NCBI RefSeq assembly: GCF_004340525.1
Contig: NZ_SLWX01000011.1
Coordinates: 1 to 64,000, forward strand
Source: Chromatocurvus halotolerans
GTDB lineage: Bacteria; Pseudomonadota; Gammaproteobacteria; Pseudomonadales; Halieaceae
Reading direction: 5' to 3'
Length of the DNA: 64,000 nucleotides
Part shown: positions 28,472 through 39,245 of the stretch, piece after piece
Layout of the letters: the number at the start of each line of letters is the position of its first letter
Position numbering within the stretch: the stretch's first letter is position 1
The notes under the pieces: model-generated
What the model was told of the DNA's origin: nothing
Seen by the model: the letters and a program-made list of their open reading frames with translations, nothing else
Databases searched by the model: none
Program-made: the position numbers and the translations under genes

Positions 28472-30058
28472 TCACGGGCTCCGCGGGGTGCGCAGGTGCG
28501 CCAGCCGCGTTCCGGTCAGCACGTGGACCAGCAGATACACCAGGCCACCGGCACCGCAAAGCAGGGCAAGCTGCAGACTGCGCTCCGCCCAGGACCAGGC
28601 CAGCCATGTCCCGGCAGGCGACGCCAAGAGCAGCAGCACCGCAAGCATCGCCAGCGTCGCCAGCAGCAGACGGCCCGCATAGGCACGCCAGGCAGGGCTG
28701 AACCGGTAGACCGACTCGCGCACGAGCCCGCGCCAGAGCAGTGCCGCGTTCAGGCAGGCAGCCACGCTGGTTGCGAGCGCCAGCCCCACATGCCCGAGGT
28801 TGAACCAGAGCATCAGCGGAATGACGAAAATCACGTTCAGCACCATGTTGGCAAGCATGGCGCGGATACCGATGGAAACCGGCGTCATCATGTCCTTGCG
28901 CGCATAGAAGCCGGGAGCCAGCACCTTGATCAGCATATAGGCGCACAGCCCCAGGGCATAAGCACGCAGACTGTAGGCGGACATGCTGACATCCTGCGGC
29001 GACAGAGCACCGTACTGGAACAGGGTAATGAGAATCGGCTCGGCGAGGACGACCAGCGCAACCGTCGCCGGCACCGCAACCAGGAGCACGCCGCGCACCG
29101 CCCAGTCCAGCGTCAGGGCGAAGCGGTCGCTGCGCGCCGCGGACTGGTCGGCGGACAGGCTGGGGAGTATGACCGTGGCGATGGCAATGCCGAAGACGCC
29201 CAGGGGCAGCTCCGTGAGGCGATCGGAGTAGTACAGCCAGGAGACGCTGCCGGTGGGCAGAAAAGAGGCCAGCACGGTATCCAGCAGGAGATTGATCTGA
29301 CTCACGGAAACGCCGAACAGTGCCGGCACCATGAGCACCAGGATGCGACGCACACCGGGATGCCGCGTATCCCAGCGCGGTCGCGGCACCAGGTCGAGCC
29401 GATACAGGAAAGGCAGCTGGAACAGCAGCTGCACCAGGCCCGCGAAGGCCACGCCCCAGGCCAGGGCAAAGGCAGGCTCGGCAAAGGCGGGCGCCGCCAG
29501 CGTCGCGGCGCTGATCAGCGACAGGTTGAGCAGCACGGGCGTAAACGCGGGCACCGCAAAGCGGCCATAGCTGTTGAGAATAGCGCCGCATAGCCCGGTC
29601 ATGGAGATAAGCATCAGGTAAGGAAAGGTGACGCGGATGAGATCGCCAGTGAGCGCGAACTTCTGCGCGTCGCGCAGGAAGCCCGGGGCGAAGACCGCGG
29701 CCACCACCGGCGCCGCAAGAATCGTGATCAGCGTCAGCAGCACGAGGGTGCCACCGAGGACGCCGGCAACGCGGTCGATCAGGTCGCGCACCGCCGCCTG
29801 CCCGCCCTGTTCACGATAGTCACTCAGCACCGGCACGAAGGCCTGGGCAAACGCCCCCTCGGCAAACAGCCGACGCAGGAAGTTGGGTATCTTGAAGGCG
29901 ACAAAAAAAGCGTCTGCGTTACCGCTGGCGCCGATAAAGGAGGCCAGCACCACATCGCGCACCAGGCCCAGCACGCGGGACAGCATGGTCATGCTGCCCA
30001 CCACCGCGCTGGAGCGCAGCAGCCCCGGAGCCGGCCTGACGCCCGGGGCTTCGCTCAT
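28472..30058 (-). CDS. murJ: Lipid II flippase MurJ
   Basis: MOP-superfamily transporter that moves lipid II across the inner membrane for peptidoglycan synthesis. ATG 30058 overlaps the nudF stop (ATGA) and gives 528 residues with about 14 hydrophobic segments. Family sequences are present: SMTMLSRVLGLVRDVVLASFIGASGNADAFFVAFKIPNFLRRLFAEGAF and the SWLYYSDRLTELPLGVFGIAIATVILP region. Upstream nudF and downstream ribF-ileS-lspA form a co-oriented envelope/metabolism cluster. Confidence 0.95.
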   Translation of the reverse strand: MSEAPGVRPAPGLLRSSAVVGSMTMLSRVLGLVRDVVLASFIGASGNADAFFVAFKIPNFLRRLFAEGAFAQAFVPVLSDYREQGGQAAVRDLIDRVAGVLGGTLVLLTLITILAAPVVAAVFAPGFLRDAQKFALTGDLIRVTFPYLMLISMTGLCGAILNSYGRFAVPAFTPVLLNLSLISAATLAAPAFAEPAFALAWGVAFAGLVQLLFQLPFLYRLDLVPRPRWDTRHPGVRRILVLMVPALFGVSVSQINLLLDTVLASFLPTGSVSWLYYSDRLTELPLGVFGIAIATVILPSLSADQSAARSDRFALTLDWAVRGVLLVAVPATVALVVLAEPILITLFQYGALSPQDVSMSAYSLRAYALGLCAYMLIKVLAPGFYARKDMMTPVSIGIRAMLANMVLNVIFVIPLMLWFNLGHVGLALATSVAACLNAALLWRGLVRESVYRFSPAWRAYAGRLLLATLAMLAVLLLLASPAGTWLAWSWAERSLQLALLCGAGGLVYLLVHVLTGTRLAHLRTPRSP

Positions 30059-30729
30059 TCGGGCGTCTGCTGGCCAGACGTCTCTGCCGCCAGCCAGCGC
30101 TGGCGCAGGCGGTCGCCGTGCAGCGCCAGCCACTGCAATGCAATCAGTGTGTGGCCATTGGCAATGCGATCGGCACCGAGCAGCCCCAGCGCTTCGCGGC
30201 GCGGGATACGGTGCACGAGGATATCCTCGCCTTCACTGTCGAGGCCGTGCACCTGCCCTGCTCCGGCGCGCAGAACGCGGCCACAGAAAAGACGCACATG
30301 CTCCGAACAGGCGCCGGCGCTCGGAAAAAAACTGGCCACAGGCACCAGCTCCGCCAGTTCACAGCCGGCCTCTTCCATGGCCTCTCGCTGCACAACGTCG
30401 GCATCGGACTCTCCCGCCTCCACAATGCCGGCCACCAGCTCCAGCATCCACGGCGAGGACTCGCCGCGCAGTGCGCCGGGCCGGAACTGCTCCAGCAGGA
30501 TAAGGGAGTCCGTCTCGGGCTCATAGGGCAGAACGCCGACAGCGTCACCGCGGTGAAACACCTCACGGGTGAGCGGCGCACTCCAGCCACCGCTGAAACA
30601 GCGATGTTCGAGGGTTACACGCGCAACGCGAAAATGCCCGCTGAACGCATCCTGCTCATCGAGAATGCGAACATCGGCGGCCCCGAAGCGCAGGCGAAAG
30701 CTCACAGCTCGCGCCTGCCCGTGTACCAT
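30055..30729 (-). CDS. nudF: ADP-ribose pyrophosphatase (Nudix hydrolase)
   Basis: The 224-residue protein has a complete Nudix box, GIVEAGESDADVVQREAMEEAG, with the RE-x2-EE-x-G core, and the proline-like specificity region downstream (SFFPSAGACSEHVRLFCGRV) found in ADP-sugar diphosphatases of the NudF/YqiE group. These cleave ADP-ribose to AMP and ribose 5-phosphate. ATG 30729 lies inside the 3' end of pyrB (28-bp overlap) and the stop overlaps murJ. Confidence 0.88.
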   Translation of the reverse strand: MVHGQARAVSFRLRFGAADVRILDEQDAFSGHFRVARVTLEHRCFSGGWSAPLTREVFHRGDAVGVLPYEPETDSLILLEQFRPGALRGESSPWMLELVAGIVEAGESDADVVQREAMEEAGCELAELVPVASFFPSAGACSEHVRLFCGRVLRAGAGQVHGLDSEGEDILVHRIPRREALGLLGADRIANGHTLIALQWLALHGDRLRQRWLAAETSGQQTPE

Positions 30730-31718
30730 GTTACCGGGGTTGAGCAGGCATCCACCTGATCGACAACGTCCAGCACCAGCGCAAACAGGGCCATGCGAAC
30801 CAGCAGGCCGTTGTCGGTCTGGCGGAAAATGGCCAGGTTCGGATTGTCGTTGAGATCGTCATCCAACTCACGGGCATTCTCCCGCGAATCCCGCGGCAGC
30901 GGATGCATGATGACCGTATTCGGCTCGCAGTGCGCCGTGTAGATGCTCTGGTTCAGGCGAAAACGGCCGCGGTAGAGGTCGGCTTCCTCGCGCGTGGTAA
31001 AGCGCTCTTCCTGGAGGCGCGTACTGTAGACAATGTCGACATGGGAGATGCTCGCTTCCAGGGTGTCCGACTCGACCACTTCATGGCCACGGGCCTTGAG
31101 TGTCTCGACGATCTCCGCGGGCATGCGCAGCTCGGTGGGCGATACCAGAACCAGCTGCACCTGCTCGAAGAGCCCCAGCAGTTTGCACAGCGAATGCACC
31201 GTGCGCCCGTAACGCAGATCCCCGAGCATGGCGATGCGCAGCCTGTCGACACCGCGACCCCGCCCCGCCAGCTCAGCCTTGATGGTGTAGAGATCCAGCA
31301 GGGCCTGGCTGGGGTGCTCATTGCTGCCATCTCCCCCGTTGATCACCGGCACGCGGCTGGCAGCGGCGAACTCCGCCACTGAGCCCGATACCGGATGGCG
31401 CATGGCAATCACGTCAGAGTAGCCGCTGAGCACCCGCGCCGTGTCATACAGGGATTCGCCCTTGGCGATGGCCGACTGTTCAAAGCCGGTGGTTTCGCGA
31501 ACCTCACCGCCAAGCAGATTGAAGGCGCTGCCAAAGCTGACCCGGGTGCGGGTGCTGGGTTCGAAGAACATGGCGCCGAGAATCGCGCCGTCAAGCACAC
31601 GGGTGCGGCGACGGCGGCGCGCGTAGGGCTCCATATTATCGGCCACCGCGAAGACTCGCTCGACATCCGCGCGCTCGAACTGGCTGATGGACAGAATGTG
31701 GCTTCCGGCAAACTGCAT
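30702..31718 (-). CDS. pyrB: Aspartate carbamoyltransferase catalytic subunit
   Basis: Second step of pyrimidine synthesis. ATG 31718 (MQFAGSHILSISQFERAD) is preceded by AAGGGAAGAG and gives 338 residues, longer than the 311 of E. coli PyrB. The carbamoyl-phosphate motif FEPSTRTRVSF, GDGSNEHPSQALLDL and the aspartate-loop region PLPRDSRE are intact. No pyrI regulatory gene lies beside it. A promoter with TATAAT is placed just upstream. Confidence 0.95.
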   Translation of the reverse strand: MQFAGSHILSISQFERADVERVFAVADNMEPYARRRRRTRVLDGAILGAMFFEPSTRTRVSFGSAFNLLGGEVRETTGFEQSAIAKGESLYDTARVLSGYSDVIAMRHPVSGSVAEFAAASRVPVINGGDGSNEHPSQALLDLYTIKAELAGRGRGVDRLRIAMLGDLRYGRTVHSLCKLLGLFEQVQLVLVSPTELRMPAEIVETLKARGHEVVESDTLEASISHVDIVYSTRLQEERFTTREEADLYRGRFRLNQSIYTAHCEPNTVIMHPLPRDSRENARELDDDLNDNPNLAIFRQTDNGLLVRMALFALVLDVVDQVDACSTPVTWYTGRREL

Positions 31719-31810
31719 GGCTCTTCCCTTAGAGTTACACTCCTCCCGACGCCGTCCCGTCCCGACGCTGCGCGGCATGTCCGGACTCAGACCCCTGCCG
31801 CGCGGCGGGC

Positions 31811-31816
31811 ATTATA
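31811..31816 (-). promoter_or_regulatory. pyrB promoter -10 element
   Basis: A perfect TATAAT on the minus strand, about 93 bp before the pyrB ATG and next to the sbcB stop codon. No convincing -35 is seen at 16-18 bp (the closest is TGAATC at 31834-31839). Confidence 0.4.
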
Positions 31817-31836
31817 CACGCGCCTCACCCGATGAT

Positions 31837-33288
31837 TCAGGCCAGCAGCGAATCACCCCAGGCCTGCAGCGCCTCCAGAATCGGGCGCGCCGCAGACCCC
31901 GGCGGCAGCGACTCACTGCGCTGCTGCAGATCCGCCTGATAGTCCTCAAGCCCCAGGGGAAAGCCCGGCGCTTCACCGGACAGCCGGTACAGCCGGAACT
32001 CGTCCCAGCGCTCGCGCTCCTCACCGTCCAGCGTGTGCGGGTAATTGCGCGCCCGGTAGCGAAAAAACATGTCGGACAGGCGCGGATCCTCGAACACGGG
32101 CGTCGCCCCGGCCAGCGCATCCGCAGGCAGCTGGCGCAGGCTGTCCATGGCGCGCCGGTCACTGTCACTGAAAAACCCGCCACCGTACAGCTGCGTATCC
32201 GGGTCATTGTCTTGCGGCCAGTCCCGCGGCGCATGGATGGCTGCCAGCTTGTCGTTGAATGCCTGGGGGTCGCTGTCCCGCCAGTGCCGCAGCATCGCCA
32301 GGTGCCGGCGACAGCGTTCGCCGTCAAGGCCCAGTCGCGCCGCGGTCTGCGCATCAGCCATGCGCGCCGTTACCAGCACCGGACTGCGGTTCACGTGCAC
32401 GGATTTCAGCCCGGGCCGCTGCGCGCCCTCGGGCAGGTCCTCGCCGCGACTGAAGAGATGTTCGCGCAGCGTATCCGCGTCCAGCTCGATAAGCGCGCCG
32501 GGGTCGACATCGAGGTCGTAGCAGAGAATTTCGTTGCGGTTGGTGGGGTGGGCCATCAGCGGCGCAATCAACCCGATGTTGTGCCGCGCGGCGCCGAACT
32601 TGCCCGACACATGCAGCACCGGCTTCATCGCCCGGACATCCAGCATGGCAGTGGCGGCCGGCTTGCGGCGCAGGCGCAGCATGTAGTCGTACAGTCGGGG
32701 CTGGCGCTCCCGAAGCAGGCGCGCCACCGCGATGGTCGCCGTGACATCGGACAGCGCATCATGCGCGGCCGCATGCTCGATGCCATTGGCAGCGGTCAGT
32801 TCCTCGAGGCGAAAACTGGGCAGGCCATCCTCACGCAGCGGCCACTCGATACCCTCTGGCCGCAGGGCATAGGCCGCGCGCAAAGGGTCGATAATGTCCC
32901 AGCGGGAGTTGCCGTTCTGCCACTCCCGTGCGTAGGGATCAAACAGGTTGCGATACAGCGTGTTGCGGGTGAACTCGTCGTCAAAACGTAGGGAGTTGTA
33001 GCCCACGCCGCAGGTGCCCGGCGCGGCAAGTTCGTGGTGAATATGACCCATGAACTCGCACTCGGGCAAGCCGTGCTCCAGCGCATGCTGGGGGGTGATT
33101 CCGGTGACCAGGCAGGCCCCCGGCTGCGGCAGGTAATCATCGGCCGGCCGCGCATAGATCACCAGCGGCTCACCGATCAGGTTGAAATCGGCATCAGTGC
33201 GCTGGCCGGCAAACTGCACCGGCCGGTCGCGAACCGGATCGGTCCCGAAGGTCTCGTAGTCGTGCCAGTAGAAGGTCTCGTCAGACAT
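31837..33288 (-). CDS. sbcB: Exodeoxyribonuclease I
   Basis: 3'-5' single-strand DNA exonuclease used in mismatch repair and recombination. The 483 residues (E. coli 475) begin with the DEDDh exonuclease core: TFYWHDYETFGTDPVRDRPVQFA (Asp and Glu of motif I), GYNSLRFDDEFTRN, and HDALSDVTATIAVARLL. The ExoI SH3-like and helical C-terminal domains follow, including HVSGKFGAARHNIGLIAPL. It lies 18 bp downstream of the fumarase gene on the same strand. Confidence 0.96.
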   Translation of the reverse strand: MSDETFYWHDYETFGTDPVRDRPVQFAGQRTDADFNLIGEPLVIYARPADDYLPQPGACLVTGITPQHALEHGLPECEFMGHIHHELAAPGTCGVGYNSLRFDDEFTRNTLYRNLFDPYAREWQNGNSRWDIIDPLRAAYALRPEGIEWPLREDGLPSFRLEELTAANGIEHAAAHDALSDVTATIAVARLLRERQPRLYDYMLRLRRKPAATAMLDVRAMKPVLHVSGKFGAARHNIGLIAPLMAHPTNRNEILCYDLDVDPGALIELDADTLREHLFSRGEDLPEGAQRPGLKSVHVNRSPVLVTARMADAQTAARLGLDGERCRRHLAMLRHWRDSDPQAFNDKLAAIHAPRDWPQDNDPDTQLYGGGFFSDSDRRAMDSLRQLPADALAGATPVFEDPRLSDMFFRYRARNYPHTLDGEERERWDEFRLYRLSGEAPGFPLGLEDYQADLQQRSESLPPGSAARPILEALQAWGDSLLA

Positions 33289-33306
33289 GCCGCGCGCGCC
33301 GCCGGT

Positions 33307-34830
33307 TCACATGAGCTCCAGCGCCTGCGTTTCGATTTTCTCCCGCCAGATTTTCGGGCCGGTGTCGTGCACCGAGATGCCTCGACTGTCCACGGCGACG
33401 CTCACCGGCATGTCCCTGACCTCGAATTCGTAGATTGCCTCCATGCCCAGCTCCGGGAAAGCGACCACTCTCGATGAGGTAATGGCCTTGGAAACCAGAT
33501 AGGCCGCGCCGCCCACTGCCATCAGGTAAACCGCGCCGTGCTTCCGGATGGCCTCGATGCCGGCGGGACCGCGCTCGGCCTTGCCGATCATCCCCAGCAG
33601 ACCCGTCTGCTCAAGAATGAAATCGGTAAACTTGTCCATGCGCGTGGAGGTTGTGGGACCGGCGGGACCTACCACTTCATCGCGCACCGGATCCACCGGG
33701 CCCACGTAGTAAATAAAGCGGTCGCGCAGGTCGACCCCGTCCGGCAGGCCTTCGCCGCTGCTGATCAGTTCCTGCATTTTCTTGTGTGCCGCGTCGCGGC
33801 CGGTCAGCATCTTTCCCGACAGGAGCAGGGTGTCACCCGGCTGCCAGCTCGCGGCCTCTTCCCGCGTCACGTGGTCGAGATTGACCCGGCGCACGCCCTC
33901 GCCCACCTCCCAGGTAATGTCGGGCCAGTCGTTGATATCCGGAGGGGTCTGCAGGGCCGGACCCGAGCCGTCGAGAACAAAATGCGCATGCCGCGTGGCG
34001 GCGCAGTTGGGAATCATGGCCACGGGCAGCGAGGCTGCGTGGGTCGGAAACTCCTTGATCTTCACGTCGAGCACCGTGGTCAGGCCGCCGAGACCCTGGG
34101 CGCCGATACCGAGGCGATTGACGGCATCCATGATCTCGAGGCGCAGTTCCTCGCCGCGATTGGACGGACCGCGCTCGCGCAGTTCGTGGATGTCGATCGG
34201 ATCCATGAGCGATTCCTTTGCCAGCACCGCAGCCTTTTCCGCGGTACCGCCGATGCCGATGCCCAGCATGCCCGGCGGGCACCAGCCCGCCCCCATGGTG
34301 GGAACCGTCTTCACGACCCAGTCGAGCACGGAGTCCGAGGGGTTGAGCATTGCCAGCTTGCTCTTGTTCTCCGAGCCGCCGCCCTTGGCCGCCACACGCA
34401 CATCTACCGTATCGCCCTCAACCACCTCCATGTGGATCACCGCCGGCGTGTTGTCGCCGGTGTTGCGGCGCTTGCCGGCAGGGTCCTCCAGGATGGAGGC
34501 CCGCAGAACATTGTCCGGATGGGTATAGGCGCGGCGCACGCCCTCGTTGACCATGGCAGCCACCGACAGGGTTGCATCCCAGCGTACGTTCATGCCGATG
34601 CGCAGAAACACCGTCACGATACCCGTGTCCTGGCAGATAGGGCGATGACCCTGGGCACACATCCGCGAATTGATGAGGATCTGCGCCATGGCATCTTTTG
34701 CGGCCGGGTTCTGCTCCATCTCCCAGGCCTTGTGCACGCCCCAAACAAAGTCCAGCGGGTGGTAGTAGGAAATGAACTGCAGCGCGTCGGCCACGCTGTC
34801 GATGAAGTCATCCTGGCGAATGGTCGTCAT
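33307..34830 (-). CDS. fumA: Fumarate hydratase, class I ([4Fe-4S])
   Basis: Reversible hydration of fumarate to L-malate in the TCA cycle by an oxygen-sensitive iron-sulfur cluster. ATG 34830 gives 507 residues, the length of two-domain class I fumarases, with the cluster-region cysteines in RPICQDTGIV, PNCAATRHAHF and the KGGGSENKSKLAMLNPSD motif. No class II fumarase is in the window. Whether it is FumA- or FumB-like in kinetics cannot be told from sequence. A membrane coiled-coil protein gene lies 13 bp upstream. Confidence 0.95.
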   Translation of the reverse strand: MTTIRQDDFIDSVADALQFISYYHPLDFVWGVHKAWEMEQNPAAKDAMAQILINSRMCAQGHRPICQDTGIVTVFLRIGMNVRWDATLSVAAMVNEGVRRAYTHPDNVLRASILEDPAGKRRNTGDNTPAVIHMEVVEGDTVDVRVAAKGGGSENKSKLAMLNPSDSVLDWVVKTVPTMGAGWCPPGMLGIGIGGTAEKAAVLAKESLMDPIDIHELRERGPSNRGEELRLEIMDAVNRLGIGAQGLGGLTTVLDVKIKEFPTHAASLPVAMIPNCAATRHAHFVLDGSGPALQTPPDINDWPDITWEVGEGVRRVNLDHVTREEAASWQPGDTLLLSGKMLTGRDAAHKKMQELISSGEGLPDGVDLRDRFIYYVGPVDPVRDEVVGPAGPTTSTRMDKFTDFILEQTGLLGMIGKAERGPAGIEAIRKHGAVYLMAVGGAAYLVSKAITSSRVVAFPELGMEAIYEFEVRDMPVSVAVDSRGISVHDTGPKIWREKIETQALELM

Positions 34831-34843
34831 GCATGTCTCCCTG

Positions 34844-35662
34844 TCAGGCACCGGGCTGCTGCAGCGTGCGCACCGCACTTTGCAGCTCACTGATACTGCC
34901 GTTGATCTGGCGGCGGAAATTGTTGATGGACTCGACCCACTCCTCATTGCTGGTAACACGCTTGTTGAGACGGGCGACGTCGAGATTCAGCTTGTTCACC
35001 GTATCGGCAACGCGCTCCATGCTGGCCTGGTTTGCCTTGGCGTTGCTCATGAGGCGATCGAGGTCACCGGCGACGCTCTTGAGCCGGGTCACGTCGTTCT
35101 TGAGGCCGGCCAGGTCGTTGGTGGCGCTGCTGATGGAGCCGTCAAGGCTGGAGATCTTCTTGTCAAGATTCGTTGTGGTGCCCTGCAGTTCCTCGATACT
35201 GGCCTTGTTGCGCCGCCACGCGGAGGCCCAGAGCTTGTCGACCTCGGAGTACAGCTCCTTGATCTTCACCGCCATCTGCGCCGTGTTCTGGCTCAGGCCC
35301 TGGTCGGTGTCCGACAGGCGGTCTTCGAGGTCGCTGATGCGCTTGACGTAGCGCTCGGTCTCGAACGATGCCTGCGTCAGCTTTTCCTCCAGCTGCCAGG
35401 CCCAGGCGCAGGCGACCACCGCGACCACCAGTGACACGGTCACGATCAGTCGCATGAGCAAGGGACTGCCACTGCCGCCACCACCGGGGCTCGCTCCGGA
35501 ACCTCCACCTGAGCCACCGTTACCGCCGCGCGAGCCGCCAGTGCGCTCCCGGCGCGGTGCGCGACGGCCACCGCCGCCACCCGCCGCGGGTCGCCCTGAG
35601 GGATCATCATCGCGGCTCGGCACAATGGAAGGGATATCGTCTAGATCGTCGTCTCTGGCCAT
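34844..35662 (-). CDS. Single-pass membrane protein with long coiled coil, unknown function
   Basis: I do not recognise this gene. ATG 35662 gives 272 residues: an acidic N-terminus (MARDDDLDDIP), a low-complexity Gly/Arg/Ser-rich linker (about 28-66), one transmembrane helix (about 70-88, LMRLIVTVSLVVAVVACAWAW), then about 180 residues of predicted coiled coil with regular Leu/Ile/Val heptads. This suggests a cytoplasmic disordered tail and a periplasmic coiled-coil rod. It is 13 bp upstream of fumA and may share its transcript, but no link to fumarase is obvious. Confidence 0.75.
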   Translation of the reverse strand: MARDDDLDDIPSIVPSRDDDPSGRPAAGGGGGRRAPRRERTGGSRGGNGGSGGGSGASPGGGGSGSPLLMRLIVTVSLVVAVVACAWAWQLEEKLTQASFETERYVKRISDLEDRLSDTDQGLSQNTAQMAVKIKELYSEVDKLWASAWRRNKASIEELQGTTTNLDKKISSLDGSISSATNDLAGLKNDVTRLKSVAGDLDRLMSNAKANQASMERVADTVNKLNLDVARLNKRVTSNEEWVESINNFRRQINGSISELQSAVRTLQQPGA

Positions 35663-35690
35663 GATCGCTGCACCGGAAGTATGAGAGGCC

Positions 35691-35720
35691 ATTATACGCA
35701 GTGCCGGCGGCACCCTTAAA
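35691..35720 (-). promoter_or_regulatory. Promoter of the coiled-coil protein/fumA operon
   Basis: Perfect TATAAT on the minus strand at 35691-35696, in the context GCGTATAATGG seen also at the rrn promoter. The best -35 is TTTAAG (35715-35720), 18 bp upstream. Transcription would start about 20 bp before the ATG. Confidence 0.45.
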
Positions 35721-35948
35721 GCAATGTCCGCGTTATCCCGGACGCCCTGGCCTCCATGACCGCCGCTGCCTCCCTGTCGGACATTGCGGTGTCACGCAGC
35801 CAGTGCCACTCGTGTTAAACTAGGCGCGACAAACAGCAGCGGGAAAGGCATCGGACACCGGACTTGGCCCGTATAGTCCACTGCCAATACCCGGCGCGGC
35901 ACGTAGCGCCGTGCAGCATTTTTACACAGGAAAAGAAAGGAGACTTTC

Positions 35949-36530
35949 ATGGCTTTTGAACTGCCCGAACTGCCTTACGAAAAGAACGCGCTGGAGCCGC
36001 ACATCTCGGCCGAAACGCTGGAATATCATTACGGCAAGCACCACAAGACCTATGTCGACAAGCTGAACGGCATGGTCGAAGGCACCGACATGGCCAACAA
36101 GTCCCTCGAGGACGTGGTCAAGGCAGCCTCCGGCGGCATGTTCAACAATGCGGCGCAGGTGTGGAACCACACGTTCTACTGGAACTGCCTGTCACCCAAC
36201 GGTGGCGGTGCCCCCGATGGTGAGCTGGCCGCGAAAATCAGCGAGGCCTTCGGTTCCTTCGACAAGTTCAAGGACGAGTTTACCAACAGCGCCATCGGCA
36301 ACTTCGGTTCCGGCTGGACCTGGCTGGTGCAGAAGCAGGATGGCTCCGTTGCCATCGTCAACACTGACGACGCCGACACACCGCTCACCGACGACAGCGT
36401 CACACCGCTGCTTACCGTCGACGTGTGGGAGCACGCCTACTACATCGATTACCGCAATGCGCGCCCGAAGTACCTGGAAGCCTTCTGGGCGCTGGTCAAC
36501 TGGGATTTTGTTGCTGGCAATATGTCCTGA
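35949..36530 (+). CDS. sodB: Superoxide dismutase [Fe]
   Basis: Cytoplasmic iron superoxide dismutase, 193 residues. Metal ligands are His27, His74, Asp158 and His162 (DVWEHAYYIDY). Gln70 in the FNNAAQVWNHTFYWN motif is the residue typical of iron rather than manganese enzymes. A strong AAGGAG ribosome-binding site sits 8 bp upstream of ATG 35949. The gene stands alone, divergent from the coiled-coil/fumA operon. Confidence 0.97.
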   Translation: MAFELPELPYEKNALEPHISAETLEYHYGKHHKTYVDKLNGMVEGTDMANKSLEDVVKAASGGMFNNAAQVWNHTFYWNCLSPNGGGAPDGELAAKISEAFGSFDKFKDEFTNSAIGNFGSGWTWLVQKQDGSVAIVNTDDADTPLTDDSVTPLLTVDVWEHAYYIDYRNARPKYLEAFWALVNWDFVAGNMS

Positions 36531-36553
36531 GGCATAGCCGCACAATCCTCACA

Positions 36554-36584
36554 ACTACCGGTCCTTCCCCCAAGGCCCGGTAGT
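36554..36584 (+). terminator. Putative sodB terminator
   Basis: ACTACCGG (36554-36561) pairs with CCGGTAGT (36577-36584) around a 15-nt loop, followed by TTCC only; a weak tail. Apart from this and the vapBC control region, the 36531-36841 spacer shows nothing I can call. Confidence 0.45.
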
Positions 36585-36789
36585 TTCCTAGACAAATGGC
36601 ACAGTGACTGCGGCATTGCCGTAACCCTTCCCCACCGCAGTGCGGACAGCATCCCACTTCTGGCGTTAGCCAACACTTATCCAGGCCATCAGATAGCCTC
36701 GTTCAGCTAGTGGGCCACGCGGTATGGTGAGTTGCCATCTTTACCATTGGCCGCGCCGGCTCGAAAGATCGCAGAGGCATACATAACGT

Positions 36790-36801
36790 CATCAAATGAT
36801 G
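36790..36801. promoter_or_regulatory. Small dyad in the vapBC control region
   Basis: CATCA-AA-TGATG lies about 40 bp before the vapB ATG, with a possible -10 TACATT at 36802-36807. VapBC complexes commonly autorepress through short palindromes here; this one is only 5 bp per arm. Confidence 0.3.
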
Positions 36802-36841
36802 TACATTACTGCGCATGATGGGGCTATCATGGACAGCAGCT

Positions 36842-37039
36842 ATGCGCACGACTCTTAACATTGACGATCAACTTCTCGCAGAGGCACAGAGGCTCTCAGG
36901 AATGACGGAAAAGACTGCCATCGTTCGAGAAGGTCTACGAGCACTGATACAGCGGGAGAGCGCCAGGCGACTGGCGCGACTCGGTGGAAGTGAACCCGGG
37001 TTGAGGAATATCCCCAGACGCAGGGCCGCAGCAGATTGA
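36842..37039 (+). CDS. vapB: VapB-family antitoxin
   Basis: A 65-residue protein starting at ATG 36842, MRTTLNIDDQLLAEAQRLSGM, the ribbon-helix-helix-like N-terminus of the VapB/DUF2191 group. It continues TEKTAIVREGLRALIQRESARRLARLGGSEPG with a basic tail that binds the toxin. It neutralises VapC and represses the operon in the family model. The stop codon overlaps the vapC start (TTGA). Confidence 0.88.
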   Translation: MRTTLNIDDQLLAEAQRLSGMTEKTAIVREGLRALIQRESARRLARLGGSEPGLRNIPRRRAAAD

Positions 37040-37407
37040 TTCTTGTCGATACATCAGTCTGGGTAGACCACCTGCGCCGCAGTAACACCGTATTGGTGGG
37101 CCTGCTGGAGAACGACCAGGTACTGATGCATCCGTTCGTCGTGGGTGAGATTGCCTGTGGCAATCTGGGCAACCGCGAGACGATTCTTTCACTCATGGAT
37201 AGTCTTCCCTCAGCGATCGAGGCCTCGCATCGTGAGACAAGACTTTTCATCGAGCAGGCCGCTTTCATGGGAAGTGGACTTGGCTTTATCGACCTGCACC
37301 TCCTCGCCTCCGCGCGACTGACACCCAACGCCTTGCTGTGGACCGAGGATCGACGCTTGCATACAGCGGCCGACGCGCTGTCCTTGGCTTGGCAACCTCC
37401 AGGTTAA
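37036..37407 (+). CDS. vapC: VapC-family PIN-domain ribonuclease toxin
   Basis: A 123-residue PIN domain protein beginning at TTG 37036, overlapping vapB. The conserved acidic set is present: Asp5 in MILVDTSVWVDHLRR, Glu in HPFVVGEIACGNL, and Asp in GLGFIDLHLLASARL, then LLWTEDRRL. VapC toxins cleave specific tRNAs or rRNA. The pair sits as an isolated insertion between sodB and groESL. All catalytic residues appear intact, so it should be functional. Confidence 0.9.
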   Translation: MILVDTSVWVDHLRRSNTVLVGLLENDQVLMHPFVVGEIACGNLGNRETILSLMDSLPSAIEASHRETRLFIEQAAFMGSGLGFIDLHLLASARLTPNALLWTEDRRLHTAADALSLAWQPPG

Positions 37408-37447
37408 TGGTGGTCCACAAGCCACCGAAGGCCATCTTTATTAAGCC

Positions 37448-37475
37448 AAAAAAAACCCCGGATCGAATCCGGGGT
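37448..37475. terminator. Bidirectional terminator between vapC and groEL
   Basis: Perfect 9-bp stem ACCCCGGAT (37455-37463)/ATCCGGGGT (37467-37475) with a 3-nt loop. On the minus strand it is followed by eight T (37455-37448), a strong groESL terminator; on the plus strand a weaker TTTCTCC tail could stop vapBC. Confidence 0.9.
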
Positions 37476-37534
37476 TTCTCCATTTCTGAATAGGGAAAAC
37501 CGCGCGATGCGCGTCTTCCCGGGGCTGGAGCGGC

Positions 37535-39235
<1,701 letters not shown>

Positions 39236-39245
39236 TTATCCACAC

